Position numbers and translations under genes: made by a program. The notes under the pieces were generated by a model. It was not told the origin of the DNA and searched no databases. It saw only the letters and a program-made list of their open reading frames with translations. From Bacteroidota bacterium (GTDB taxonomy: Bacteria; Bacteroidota; Bacteroidia; Cytophagales; Cyclobacteriaceae): a stretch of DNA of 64,000 nt. Positions 17,963 to 27,448 of the stretch are shown here, piece by piece. Position 1 is the first letter of the stretch, and each line of letters starts with the position of its first letter. The stretch spans positions 62,001 through 126,000 of the forward strand of contig JAFEAL010000004.1 of NCBI GenBank assembly GCA_018266435.1, given 5' to 3'.

Positions 17963-19180
17963 TTGAATGATATAAAAAAAATATTGACCGGGTTATGCAT
18001 AGTTGCTGGTTGTTTAAAACTGCAGGCACAAAAAAAAGCCATCTTCATCATTGCTGATGGAATTCCGGCCGATGTCATTGAAAAAGTGAATAAGCCTAAC
18101 CTTGATTCAATACTCAATGAAGGCGGTTATGCGCGGGCGTATGTGGGAGGGTTGAAAAATGGATATTCACAATCGCCCACTATTTCTGCCGTGGGGTATA
18201 ATCACGTGCTCACGGGCGTGTGGTCTAATAAACACAATGTATGGGGCAATGACATCAGCGCTCCGAACTATTTTTATCCCACCATCTTCAGGCTACTTAA
18301 GCAACAACGGCCGCAGGCCACAACGGCTATTTTTTCCACTTGGACTGATAACCGTACAAAATTGGTGGGCGAAGGAATACCGGCAGCCGGAAACCTGAAA
18401 ATGGATTTTGCTTTTGATGGCTATGAACGGGATACGCTCACGTTTCCATCTAAAGATCCCTTGCGCATCAGCCGCATAGATGATGTAGTAACGAATGAAG
18501 CTGCGCGCACCATTCGCGAAAAAGCTCCCGACCTTTCCTGGGTGTATCTTGAATATACGGATGACATGGGGCACAAGTATGGCGACAGCAAAGAATTTCA
18601 CGATGCCATCCGCAAAACGGATGAGCAAATCGGAAAAATATGGAGAGCTGTAAAATTTCGTGAGCACCACTACCATGAGCAGTGGATGATGGTTATCACC
18701 ACCGACCACGGTCGCAAAGACCCCGATGGAAAAGGCCATGGAGGGCAAACCGATCGTGAACGGACAACCTGGATGATAACCAATGCACATCACCGAAATG
18801 CACGCTTTACGCAAGGACTTGCAGCTGTTGATATAGCCCCTTCATTAGCTCGGTTTCTCGAGCTGCAAATACCTGAATCAATTTTATTTGAATGGGATGG
18901 GGTGCCATTCATAGGCACTCTGTTTGTGACTGACTTGCGAGCCAACATTCATGGTAAAGAAATTGACTTATCGTGGAATAGTTTTGCAGAAGAGCCACTG
19001 GAAATTTATCTGGCTACAACTAATCATTTTAAAAACGGGAAGCCCGATCACTACCAACGCATCGGCACCGTTGCTTCTTCAGCCCAACGATTTACGATTT
19101 CTTCCATTCCGCCTTCCGATTTTTATAAAATCGTACTGAAAGGAAAAGGCCATGCAGAAAACGTTTGGGTCAAACATTAA
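17963..19180 (+). CDS. Exported type I phosphodiesterase/nucleotide pyrophosphatase (alkaline phosphatase superfamily)
   Basis: A 405-residue enzyme with a signal peptide (ILTGLCIVAGCLKLQAQ). The metal-binding 'IIADGIP' near the N terminus, the nucleophile region 'YSQSPTISAVGYNHVLTG' (Thr or Ser), 'YTDDMGHKYG' and 'TTDHGRKDPDGKGHGG' follow the order seen in ectonucleotide pyrophosphatase/phosphodiesterases. These cleave phosphodiester bonds of nucleotides or phospholipids using two zinc ions. No ATG exists between the in-frame stop at 17942 and the signal peptide, so TTG at 17963 is the likely start. Substrate unknown. It is probably cotranscribed with the M28 peptidase gene. Confidence 0.85.
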   Translation: MNDIKKILTGLCIVAGCLKLQAQKKAIFIIADGIPADVIEKVNKPNLDSILNEGGYARAYVGGLKNGYSQSPTISAVGYNHVLTGVWSNKHNVWGNDISAPNYFYPTIFRLLKQQRPQATTAIFSTWTDNRTKLVGEGIPAAGNLKMDFAFDGYERDTLTFPSKDPLRISRIDDVVTNEAARTIREKAPDLSWVYLEYTDDMGHKYGDSKEFHDAIRKTDEQIGKIWRAVKFREHHYHEQWMMVITTDHGRKDPDGKGHGGQTDRERTTWMITNAHHRNARFTQGLAAVDIAPSLARFLELQIPESILFEWDGVPFIGTLFVTDLRANIHGKEIDLSWNSFAEEPLEIYLATTNHFKNGKPDHYQRIGTVASSAQRFTISSIPPSDFYKIVLKGKGHAENVWVKH

Positions 19181-19326
19181 CCGGCCGGATTGGCGACTCA
19201 TTTGATTCAACAAAAACAAAGTTTTTTACCTGACGTATAAAAACACGGAGTCAATAGGTGAAATAAACCTGAGGTTGCACGTATGTATGCACAGTATTAC
19301 TTTAGTTCCACTTTTAACCGATAGCC

Positions 19327-19959
19327 ATGCCCGCACGTAACTGGAAAAAAGAAATTCAACCCCTGATTAAAAAATACAAAGGCAAAAAACATCCGTTGGA
19401 GTATGCTAATTTTTATGAGCTGATGGTAGCCGTTGTTCTTTCTGCACAAGACTCTGACCGGCACATCAATCAACTGACTCCAGCATTTTTTGCAGCCTTG
19501 CCTGATATGAAAGCGCTGGCTAAGGCCGATATTGAAACCTTGCACAACTTGATTGGCAGTGTGCGCAACTTTGGTAATAAAACAAAATGGTTGATGGCCA
19601 TTGCAGCTCACGTGAAAGACAACAATAATATTCCCACAACTATGGAAAACCTGACCGCCCTTCCGGGCATCGGGCGAAAATCGGCCAGCGTGATTTTGCG
19701 CGAGATGGGCAAGCCGGCCGAAGGAATCATTGTTGATCTGCATGTAGTGCGCGTGGCACCCAGACTCGGCCTGGCCCGAGGAACCGACCCTAAAAAACTG
19801 GAAAAGCAATTGATGGAATCCATTGACCCCAAAGATTGGGGTGAAGTGGGTATGGCTATTTCATTTTTAGGCAGGGAGATATGCCGCCCTACTAATCCAA
19901 TGTGTGGTGAATGTGTGATGAACCGTGTGTGCGAATACCATTTGAATGTGATAAAATGA
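19327..19959 (+). CDS. nth: Endonuclease III-like DNA glycosylase/AP lyase
   Basis: A 210-residue base-excision repair enzyme that removes oxidised pyrimidines and nicks abasic sites. The helix-hairpin-helix is 'LTALPGIGRKSASVIL' with the catalytic Lys in the GRKSA stretch, and the catalytic Asp follows in 'IVDLHVVRVA'. The [4Fe-4S] cluster ligands C-x6-C-x2-C-x5-C are complete at the C terminus ('CRPTNPMCGECVMNRVC'). Length fits the family. The last codons overlap the start of the next gene (ATGA), so the two are translationally coupled although functionally unrelated. Confidence 0.95.
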   Translation: MPARNWKKEIQPLIKKYKGKKHPLEYANFYELMVAVVLSAQDSDRHINQLTPAFFAALPDMKALAKADIETLHNLIGSVRNFGNKTKWLMAIAAHVKDNNNIPTTMENLTALPGIGRKSASVILREMGKPAEGIIVDLHVVRVAPRLGLARGTDPKKLEKQLMESIDPKDWGEVGMAISFLGREICRPTNPMCGECVMNRVCEYHLNVIK

Positions 19960-21221
19960 AACACTACAAAAAAATTGCCACAGGTATTCTGCTACTTTTA
20001 ACCAGTGTTGGTGTTTGGGCACAAGAACTGCAACGATTATACACCGATGCAATGGCGGCCTACAAAACCAAAGATTACCACACGTTCTATTCAAAAATCA
20101 AAGAAGCCGATAATATCTACCCTAACCATCAAGGAATTTTATACCAGCTGGGTATAGCTTCGGCATTGACCGGCAAAAAAGCAGAGGCTATTCAATACCT
20201 GAAACAGGCCATACTAATCGATGCTGACTTAAGACTACAAGGTATTGCCGACTTTAAGTCAATAAAAGATTCAAAAGAATTCAGCGATTTGTTAGCACTT
20301 CAGAGAGAATGGCAAAGCCGCGTAATTCACTCACAAAAATTTTTCAGTCTTCAAGATCGTACCATCCATCCGGAGCCGATTGAGTACGACAGTAAGAATA
20401 ACGTATTTTATCTAGGCAGCATTCACCAACGAAAAGTAGTGAAGATAACCCCTGAAAGAAAGACAACTGATTTTTGTAAAAGTGCTTTTGAAGGCATGAC
20501 CAGCGTAATGGGTATCAAAATAGATCATAAGAAAAACGTGCTCTGGGTATGTTCTTCTCCATTGCAAGAGATGACGGGGTATGACTCCCTGGCCAAGGCA
20601 ATGGTTTTTAAATTTGATCTGACCAGCGGCCAGTTGTTGCATAAATTTGTATCAACAAAAAAAGGAGTGTATGGCGACCTCATCCTCGATAGGAATGGAA
20701 AAGTATATTTGTCCGACAGCGAAACCAATGAACTGACGGTAGTCAACGAGAAGACGAGCGACATTGAACCCTTCTACTCAGGCACTGAATTTAGAAGCTT
20801 GCAGGGAATAACTTTTTCAGATGATGAAAAATACCTGTACATGGCAGATTATGCAAAAGGTATTTTCAGGTTAGAAATGAAAACTAAAAAAGTAATCAGT
20901 GTATCAACTCAAAAAGATGTATCGCTCAAAGGAATTGACGGGCTGTATTTTTACAATCACTCGCTGGTAGCCATTCAAAACGGAGTGGTGCCTGCCCGTG
21001 TTACGAGGTACTATTTAAGCAAAGACAATAGTTCGGTTATCAATTTTGAAATCATTGACCGCAACCATCCCGATTACGGAGATCCTACACTGGGTGTATT
21101 GAATGAAAATGCATTTTACTACATCGCCAACAGCCCGTGGAGTGAATACGATGCGCAGCACCACCTCAAGCCGGTCGATCAGTTAAAGGATGTAGTTGTG
21201 CTGAAGGCTGAATTAAATTAG
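19956..21221 (+). CDS. Exported TPR plus SMP-30/NHL-like beta-propeller protein
   Basis: A 421-residue protein with a signal peptide (about 1-22, ending GVWAQ). A short TPR region follows ('GILYQLGIASALTGKKAEAI', 'YLKQAILIDAD'). From about residue 120 there is a six-bladed propeller-like domain: 'FYLGSIHQRKVVKITPERK', 'LWVCSSPL', 'DLILDRNGKVYLSDSETNEL', 'GITFSDDEKYLYMADYAKGI'. This is close to SMP-30/gluconolactonase or NHL-type folds. Catalytic function is not evident; binding or signalling is equally possible. The ATG at 19956 overlaps the nth stop, and an upstream ATG at 19911 is rejected because it would precede the signal peptide. Confidence 0.78.
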   Translation: MKHYKKIATGILLLLTSVGVWAQELQRLYTDAMAAYKTKDYHTFYSKIKEADNIYPNHQGILYQLGIASALTGKKAEAIQYLKQAILIDADLRLQGIADFKSIKDSKEFSDLLALQREWQSRVIHSQKFFSLQDRTIHPEPIEYDSKNNVFYLGSIHQRKVVKITPERKTTDFCKSAFEGMTSVMGIKIDHKKNVLWVCSSPLQEMTGYDSLAKAMVFKFDLTSGQLLHKFVSTKKGVYGDLILDRNGKVYLSDSETNELTVVNEKTSDIEPFYSGTEFRSLQGITFSDDEKYLYMADYAKGIFRLEMKTKKVISVSTQKDVSLKGIDGLYFYNHSLVAIQNGVVPARVTRYYLSKDNSSVINFEIIDRNHPDYGDPTLGVLNENAFYYIANSPWSEYDAQHHLKPVDQLKDVVVLKAELN

Positions 21222-21318
21222 TAAGTAGCAGGATCATTCAAATACTCTTATATCCTCTCATCAAATTTTCCTTTTTGAGTAACGGATATTCATTTCTTTG
21301 CAAATAAAAATAATTGTT

Positions 21319-24114
21319 ATGACCCGTTTAATTCTTTTTCTTCTGGCAATTTCGGTTAGTGTCATCTCCTTTGGCCAAACCATTCCTACACCTAAAGAAC
21401 ATTTTGGGTTCAACATAGGTGATGACTACATGCTGGCCACCTACACACAAACTGAAGCGTATTTTAAAAAATTAGCTGCCTCAGACCGTGTAAAACTAGT
21501 TGACATTGGGTTGACGGAAGAGGGAAGGCATCAGTACCAACTCATTGTTACTTCACCTGAGAACCACAAAAAGCTAGATCGCTACAAAGAGATTTCAGTG
21601 AAGATGGCGCGTGCTGAGGGCGTTACCGAAGAACAGGCCCGCGCTTTGTCAGCCGAAGGCAAGGCAATTGTATGGATTGACGGAGGACTACACGCCACCG
21701 AAGTAGTGGGCACTCACCAACTCATCGAAACACTCTACCAGATTGTTAGCCGAACGGATGCCGAGACCATGCGCATTCTTGATAAAGTGGTGATCTTATT
21801 TACGCATGCCAATCCGGATGGGCAAGAGTTGGTTTCCAATTGGTACATGCGCGAACCGAAAATAGAAAAAAGAACACTGGATTTTCTTCCACGCTTGTAT
21901 CAAAAGTACATTGGTCACGATAATAACCGTGATTTTTTTATCATGAACATGAAGGAAACTCAAAACATGGGCAGGCAATTATTTATTGAGTGGATTCCAC
22001 AGATCATGTACAATCATCACCAGGCCGGGCCGGCCGGATCAGTATTGGCCGGGCCTCCGTACCGCGATCCGTTTAATTATGTGTTTGATCCTCTGATGAT
22101 CACAGGCATTGATGCCGTAGGTGCGGCTATGGTGAATCGGCTGAATGCAGAAAACAAACCCGGCTACACACGGTTGGGAGGTTCTGTATTTTCTACTTGG
22201 TATAATGGCGGGCTGAGAACTACCACACATTTTCACAACATGATCGGCTTACTTACTGAAATAGTAGGAGGGCCCACACCGAGTGAAATCCCCGTGGTTC
22301 CCTCACGCCTCATTCCCAACAACAACACACCTTACCCGGTACCCCCTCAAAAATGGAAATTCCGTCAATCCATTGATTATTCGGTTTCACTAAACTATGC
22401 CGTGCTGGATTATGCAGCCCGTAACAGCGACCAACTGCTTTATAATATTTACCGGATGGGAAGAAATTCTATTGAGCGTGGCAGTATGGATTACTGGACA
22501 CCGTACCCTGATAAAATTGAAGCAATCAGTACCGCATTTAAAAACCGACCCAAGAAAAAGGATGCACCGGCTCAAGATGTATTCGGGTTTACCGCACCAG
22601 GCATACCCATGAAATACTACGACAGTATTTTTCGTGTACCCTCACACCGCGATGCACGCGGATACATTATTCCGTCTGATCAGCCCGATTTTGCCACGGC
22701 TGTAAAATTTGTCAATGCCCTGATCAAAACCGGAATCAGGATAGAAAAAGCTAAAACTGATTTTGTAGTGAATAAGAAAAAATACCCCGCTGGCTCCTAC
22801 ATTGTAAAGAACAACCAAGCATTTCGTCCGCATGTATTGGATATGTTCGAGCCGCAAGACCACCCGAATGATTTTCAATACCCGGGCGGGCCACCTGTGC
22901 GGCCTTATGATGCGGCCGGCTGGACACTGGCCTTTCAAATGGGTGTGAAGTTTGATCGCTTGATTGAAAATTTTGATGGCCCTTTTGACCAGCTTCCTTA
23001 CGGGGAGTTGCAACATCCACAAGGTAAGACGGAGGGCACAGCAACTGCCGGCTACATCATTAATGCTAAAGCTAATAATGCGTTCACATTAGTAAATGAC
23101 CTCTTGAAAGAAGGCCAGGAAGTATATCGTTTACCCGATGGGTTGGCCGGAAACCACAATGTGCCGGCAGGAAGTTTTTATGTTCCGTCAAAATCAAAGG
23201 CTAAATCAATTTTGGAAAAAGACGTAAACAATCTGGGCTTAACCATAACCGGAGTTACTAAAACACCTACTGATGCCCTAGCTAAAGTATCTGCCCCGCG
23301 CATTGCACTGTGGGATTCGTATGGTGGGTCTATGCCTTCCGGATGGATACGCTGGCTGATGGAACAATATCATTTTCAGGCTGATATTATTTATCCAAAA
23401 GATATTGACACTGGAGATTTAAAAAAGAAATACGATGTGATTGTATTTGTAACGCGAGCCATACCCAAAGCAGGAAAAGAAACTACCGATGAGTGGGGAT
23501 TTTTTAGAAAAGAGCCGAAGGAGGAAGCAATTCCGGTCGAGTTTCATCATAAGATGGGAAAAATAACCCCTGAAAAATCCATCCCTCAGTTGAAAGCATT
23601 TTTAGAGGCAGGCGGAAAAATTATAACCATAGGCACAAGCGCAAACCTGGCTTACCACCTGAGGCTCCCTGTTAAAGATGCGCTGACAGAAGTTTACCAG
23701 GGTAGCGAGCGCACCTTGCCCAATGATAAGTATTATGTGCCCGGTAGTTTGTTGCGGGTAAAGTTAGATTCAACCCAAACAGCTACGTGGGGCTTGGCCA
23801 ATGAAACCGATGTGTATTTTGAAAATAGCCCGGTATTTAAGTTAGCTCCCGAGGCTATAGCGCAGGGTAAAGTTACACCACTGGCCTGGTTTGGTGATGA
23901 AAACCCGCTCCGTAGCGGCTGGGCATGGGGTGCAAATTATTTAAAAGGAGGAGTGGTGGCATTTGAAGCTCCGGTGGGTAAAGGAAAATTATATTCGTTC
24001 AGTCCCGAGATCACATTCAGAGCACAGGCACATGGTACGTTTAAAATGTTATTCAACCAACTGTACTTTGTTGATGAAGTGCCGAAAAAAGTGAAACTCG
24101 ATCAGAAGAGGTAA
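21319..24114 (+). CDS. Exported M14 family zinc carboxypeptidase-like protein
   Basis: A 931-residue exported peptidase with a signal peptide (MTRLILFLLAISVSVISFG). The N-terminal third is an M14 carboxypeptidase domain: zinc ligands His and Glu in 'WIDGGLHATEVVG', the 'HDNNRDFF' substrate segment, a further His in 'IMYNHHQAG' and the probable general-base Glu in 'LLTEIVGGPTP'. The remaining 500 residues include a segment like 'APRIALWDSYGGSMPSGW' that resembles a class I glutamine-amidotransferase-like fold and a C-terminal 'GKGKLYSFSPEITFRAQAHG'. This two-part layout is common in Bacteroidota M14 proteins of about 900 residues. The start at 21319 (ATG) is preferred to TTG at 21298. Confidence 0.88.
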   Translation: MTRLILFLLAISVSVISFGQTIPTPKEHFGFNIGDDYMLATYTQTEAYFKKLAASDRVKLVDIGLTEEGRHQYQLIVTSPENHKKLDRYKEISVKMARAEGVTEEQARALSAEGKAIVWIDGGLHATEVVGTHQLIETLYQIVSRTDAETMRILDKVVILFTHANPDGQELVSNWYMREPKIEKRTLDFLPRLYQKYIGHDNNRDFFIMNMKETQNMGRQLFIEWIPQIMYNHHQAGPAGSVLAGPPYRDPFNYVFDPLMITGIDAVGAAMVNRLNAENKPGYTRLGGSVFSTWYNGGLRTTTHFHNMIGLLTEIVGGPTPSEIPVVPSRLIPNNNTPYPVPPQKWKFRQSIDYSVSLNYAVLDYAARNSDQLLYNIYRMGRNSIERGSMDYWTPYPDKIEAISTAFKNRPKKKDAPAQDVFGFTAPGIPMKYYDSIFRVPSHRDARGYIIPSDQPDFATAVKFVNALIKTGIRIEKAKTDFVVNKKKYPAGSYIVKNNQAFRPHVLDMFEPQDHPNDFQYPGGPPVRPYDAAGWTLAFQMGVKFDRLIENFDGPFDQLPYGELQHPQGKTEGTATAGYIINAKANNAFTLVNDLLKEGQEVYRLPDGLAGNHNVPAGSFYVPSKSKAKSILEKDVNNLGLTITGVTKTPTDALAKVSAPRIALWDSYGGSMPSGWIRWLMEQYHFQADIIYPKDIDTGDLKKKYDVIVFVTRAIPKAGKETTDEWGFFRKEPKEEAIPVEFHHKMGKITPEKSIPQLKAFLEAGGKIITIGTSANLAYHLRLPVKDALTEVYQGSERTLPNDKYYVPGSLLRVKLDSTQTATWGLANETDVYFENSPVFKLAPEAIAQGKVTPLAWFGDENPLRSGWAWGANYLKGGVVAFEAPVGKGKLYSFSPEITFRAQAHGTFKMLFNQLYFVDEVPKKVKLDQKR

Positions 24115-24525
24115 TTTGTTAAATAAGCACGTTGCGTGAGATATTCAAAATCGTCTCTTACAGAGGATGATTATGTCTCGATTGGCTGAATGCGACCGGA
24201 GCAAGACTCAATAGTTTTACTGCTTTGGAGTGTTAATGCTACTTGACTCACGGTTGATCCGGAAATTAATCGAATAAAAAAAAGCAAAATTTTCTACGTC
24301 AGGCATCTCAGGACTTCCGGGTAAATACAATACTGATATGGAGCAATGACGCCAAGAATTGAACGGCCAAGTGAAAAAGAGTTAGATGCTGAGCGACATA
24401 CTCTGGCAACAATATATTTGTATCAAACGGGTGACTTGCTAAATGGAAATGTAGCACAACTGATTTCGCTAAGTTTCTAAACTCTCCCCAATTTTCCCGA
24501 TATTTCGGAATTGTTCATTTGGCAA
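24115..24525 (+). other. 411-base intergenic stretch with one weak small ORF
   Basis: No known gene is recognisable here. A 44-codon frame (24346-24480, ATG to TAA, starting 'MTPRIERPSEKELDAERHTL') has protein-like composition but no family or clear ribosome site, so it may be chance or the tail of a decayed gene. I see no terminator hairpin with a T tract after the M14 gene. Confidence 0.3.
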
Positions 24526-25551
24526 ATGCTGAAAATCGACAGCCATACGCACACACTTCCTAAGAAAATGCCCAACTGGAGCGAAAAATTTGGCTATGGC
24601 GATTTTATTTATCTGCAACACCACAAAAAAGGAGCCGCCAAAATGATGCGTGGCAACCAGTTCTTTCGCGAGATACAAGAGAACACATGGAACGCTGAGT
24701 TGCGTATAAAAGAATATGAAAAATTCAACACACAAGTACAGGTGGTATGCACCATTCCGGTTATGTTTTCATATTGGGCCAAACCGCTCGATTGTCTTTC
24801 ACTCTCTCAGTTTTTGAATGACCATATTGCCAAGTTGGTGGCCAAGTATCCAAGAAATTATGTAGGCCTCGGCACGGTGCCCATGCAAGATGCAGAGTTG
24901 GCGGTAAAAGAATTGGAGCGTATAAAAAAGACCGGCTTGCGAGGCATACAGATTGGCTCAAACATCAATGATGAAAATTTAAACGAAGAAAAATTCATGC
25001 CTATTTTTCAGGCATGCGAAAAATTGAGCTTGGCTGTGATGGTGCATCCGTGGAATATGATGGGGCAACAAAAAATGCAGCGCTACTGGCTGCCGTGGCT
25101 GGTAGGTATGCCCGCTGAAACTTCGCGCGCTATCTGCTCAATGATCTTTGGTGGTGTGTTTGAGCGATTTCCTAAACTACGGGTAATGTTTGCTCATGCC
25201 GGGGGATCTTTTCTGCCCACCATCGGCAGAATTGCACATGGGTTTGCCTGCCGGCCCGACTTGGTAGCCATTGACAATAACGTTGATCCAAGGAACTATT
25301 TAGGAAAATTTTGGGTGGATAGCGTTACACATGACCCGATGATGCTAGAGTATGTGCTCAAACTACAAGGATCCAGGCGGGTGATGCTCGGCTCGGATTA
25401 CCCCTTTCCATTGGGCGATTTAGAAATTGGAAAATTTATTGAAGAGATGAGCCTTTCAAAAAAAGTAAAAGAAGATATTTTTTTTCGCTCGGTACTGGAG
25501 TGGCTCGATATTGATGAAAAAAAAATTATTAGTCAAAAGAAAAAAAGATGA
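24526..25551 (+). CDS. ACMSD-like amidohydrolase (aminocarboxymuconate-semialdehyde decarboxylase)
   Basis: A 341-residue metal-dependent decarboxylase of the amidohydrolase_2 family. Visible metal and active-site motifs are 'KIDSHTHTLP' (His-x-His), 'VMVHPWNM' (His), 'MFAHAGGSF' (His) and 'VMLGSDYPFPLG' (Asp). The stretch 'FGGVFERFPKLRVMFAHAGG' is characteristic of ACMSD, which decarboxylates 2-amino-3-carboxymuconate semialdehyde in the kynurenine branch of tryptophan breakdown. No other kynurenine gene is in the window, so the substrate is inferred by similarity. The ATG at 24526 is chosen over TTG at 24511. Its stop overlaps the next gene's ATG (ATGA). Confidence 0.87.
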   Translation: MLKIDSHTHTLPKKMPNWSEKFGYGDFIYLQHHKKGAAKMMRGNQFFREIQENTWNAELRIKEYEKFNTQVQVVCTIPVMFSYWAKPLDCLSLSQFLNDHIAKLVAKYPRNYVGLGTVPMQDAELAVKELERIKKTGLRGIQIGSNINDENLNEEKFMPIFQACEKLSLAVMVHPWNMMGQQKMQRYWLPWLVGMPAETSRAICSMIFGGVFERFPKLRVMFAHAGGSFLPTIGRIAHGFACRPDLVAIDNNVDPRNYLGKFWVDSVTHDPMMLEYVLKLQGSRRVMLGSDYPFPLGDLEIGKFIEEMSLSKKVKEDIFFRSVLEWLDIDEKKIISQKKKR

Positions 25552-26168
25552 GGAAGTACATGATTTTAGTAGCATTGATTGTTTCTGTTTCTGCCCTGGC
25601 ACAAAGCCAGTCTGAGAAAGATAAAATCAAAGAATTAGAATTGATGAGGCAAATGGATCGTACCAGAAAAATAAATATGAGAATAGATTCAGCCGTGCGT
25701 CTGTCGGATGAAGGCCGCTACCAGGAAGCCGATGCAAAGTTTCGGATGATTTTAAAATCTATTCACAGTGTTCCTTCCGACCTGACGTATCATTTTGGTA
25801 AAAATTCTTTTTTTCTAGGTAAGTACCGGCAGAGTATTGACTGGCTGAACAAATACATTCAACTGAAAGGCACCCAGGGGCAATATTCAGAACAGACCAT
25901 TGAATGGCTGACCAAAGCAGAAAACGAATTACTCAAAGAAAAAGAACAAGAAAATAAACATGCCTACGAAGTATTGTCGGGTGATTATTACATTGACTGC
26001 GGAGCCACAGGCAAAGTAGTTTGCCCATCGTGCAAAGGATCAGGTGTGGTCGTGAAAAAAAATTATTTTGGTGATGTATATAAATCTTGCCCGGCCTGTG
26101 ACAAGCGTGGTTACCTGACCTGCGATGAATACAACAAACTATTAAAGGGAAGACTGATAGTTGATTGA
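25548..26168 (+). CDS. Exported TPR-like protein with DnaJ-type zinc-finger motif
   Basis: A 206-residue protein with a signal peptide (about 1-18, ending SALAQ). The middle is helical with TPR-like features ('LSDEGRYQEADAKFRMILK', 'FFLGKYRQSIDWLNKYI'). Near the C terminus are two Cys pairs, 'VCPSCKGSGVVV' and 'SCPACDKRGYLTC', matching half of the C-x2-C-x-G-x-G zinc finger of DnaJ. There is no J domain, so it cannot act as a normal Hsp40. Function unknown; a periplasmic zinc-binding or redox role is only a guess. It is coupled to the ACMSD-like gene by a 4-base overlap. Confidence 0.7.
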   Translation: MRKYMILVALIVSVSALAQSQSEKDKIKELELMRQMDRTRKINMRIDSAVRLSDEGRYQEADAKFRMILKSIHSVPSDLTYHFGKNSFFLGKYRQSIDWLNKYIQLKGTQGQYSEQTIEWLTKAENELLKEKEQENKHAYEVLSGDYYIDCGATGKVVCPSCKGSGVVVKKNYFGDVYKSCPACDKRGYLTCDEYNKLLKGRLIVD

Positions 26169-26224
26169 TGCCTTCGCGTTTAAAAACACAGGCCGTTCCA
26201 ATTACTTGTTACTTGCTAATTTTT

Positions 26225-26232
26225 TATCTTTG
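26225..26232 (+). promoter_or_regulatory. Bacteroidota -7 box before trhO
   Basis: TATCTTTG matches TAnnTTTG exactly and ends 8 bases before the ATG at 26241. No well-spaced -33 TTG is present (nearest at 16 bases). Confidence 0.4.
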
Positions 26233-26240
26233 CAGCCGAT

Positions 26241-27293
26241 ATGCTACATAACCGAAAAAATGGTAAAGAACTGAAACACCAGATTAAACTTTCTCCAGTA
26301 AAGAGAATTACCATTTCATTTTATAAGTATCACCACATAGAAAATCCTCAGACTTTTCGTGACCAGTTATACCTATTGCTTGATAATTTAGGAGTACTAG
26401 GCCGGATATATGTAGCCACAGAGGGAATTAATGCGCAGGTTAGTGTGCCTGACAGTAACCTGGAAAATTTCAAGGTACAGTTATTCGAAATAGATTTTCT
26501 TCAAAATATCCGGCTGAATATGGCCATTGAAGATGATGGCAAGTCATTCTTCAAACTAAAAATCCTCGTGCGAAAAAAAATTGTTGCTGACGGGCTTAAT
26601 GACGATTCGTTTGACGTAACCCACAGTGGCAAGCACGTAAGTGCTCAAGAGTTTAATGAGTTGGCAGACAACCCCAATACGCTTATTGTAGATATGCGCA
26701 ATCATTACGAAAGCGAAGTGGGCCGTTTTAAAAACGCCATTTGTCCCAATGCTGATACATTTCGTGAAGAATTAAAAATTGCTGAGCACCTTCTTGAAGA
26801 TAAAAAAGACAATAACATTCTCATGTACTGCACGGGAGGTATTCGGTGCGAAAAGGCCAGTGCCTGGATGAAGCATATTGGTTTTAAAAATGTTTTTCAA
26901 TTGGATGGAGGCATCATCGAATACACCCGACAAGTAAAAGAACAACAACTGGAGAATAAATTCATCGGAAAAAATTTTGTGTTTGACGAACGCCTCGGTG
27001 AGCGAATATCAGAAGATGTAATCAGTCAATGCCACCAATGTGGCAACCCTTGTGATAACCACACCAATTGCAAGAATGATGGGTGTCATTTGCTTTTTAT
27101 CCAATGCGATGAATGTAAAGAAAAATATACCGGCTGTTGCTCCGATGAATGTAAAAAAATAATTGAACTCCCATTTGAAAAACAAAAAGAAATCAGGAGA
27201 GGAATTAATAAAGGAAGGCAGGTTTTTAAAAAAGGAAGGGCAAATAAACTTCGGGTTAACAACGAACACCTGCAAACTGTAGTGAAAGAGTAA
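26241..27293 (+). CDS. trhO: tRNA uridine(34) hydroxylase (rhodanese-like)
   Basis: A 350-residue protein of the TrhO/YceA family, which makes 5-hydroxyuridine at wobble position 34 of certain tRNAs. An N-terminal acylphosphatase-like part ('GRIYVATEGINAQVSVPDSN') is followed by a rhodanese domain with the active-site loop 'MYCTGGIRCEKASAW'. A Cys-rich tail ('CHQCGNPCDNHTNC' and further Cys pairs) probably binds zinc. The C terminus is basic (GINKGRQVFKKGRANKLR), consistent with tRNA binding. Order and length fit the family. It starts its own transcription unit. Confidence 0.92.
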   Translation: MLHNRKNGKELKHQIKLSPVKRITISFYKYHHIENPQTFRDQLYLLLDNLGVLGRIYVATEGINAQVSVPDSNLENFKVQLFEIDFLQNIRLNMAIEDDGKSFFKLKILVRKKIVADGLNDDSFDVTHSGKHVSAQEFNELADNPNTLIVDMRNHYESEVGRFKNAICPNADTFREELKIAEHLLEDKKDNNILMYCTGGIRCEKASAWMKHIGFKNVFQLDGGIIEYTRQVKEQQLENKFIGKNFVFDERLGERISEDVISQCHQCGNPCDNHTNCKNDGCHLLFIQCDECKEKYTGCCSDECKKIIELPFEKQKEIRRGINKGRQVFKKGRANKLRVNNEHLQTVVKE

Positions 27294-27448
27294 TGGCACA
27301 ACCGCTCATTTATCCTTTAGTGATTGGTCAATATGCACCGCAGTTTGGATTTTATCTTAACCTGATAATTTCTTTACTTAGCAGAAAACAAATGGCATTT
27401 AAGCTACCAAGCCTTCTTAATTTTATTAATCAACGATAAGATTCAGTC

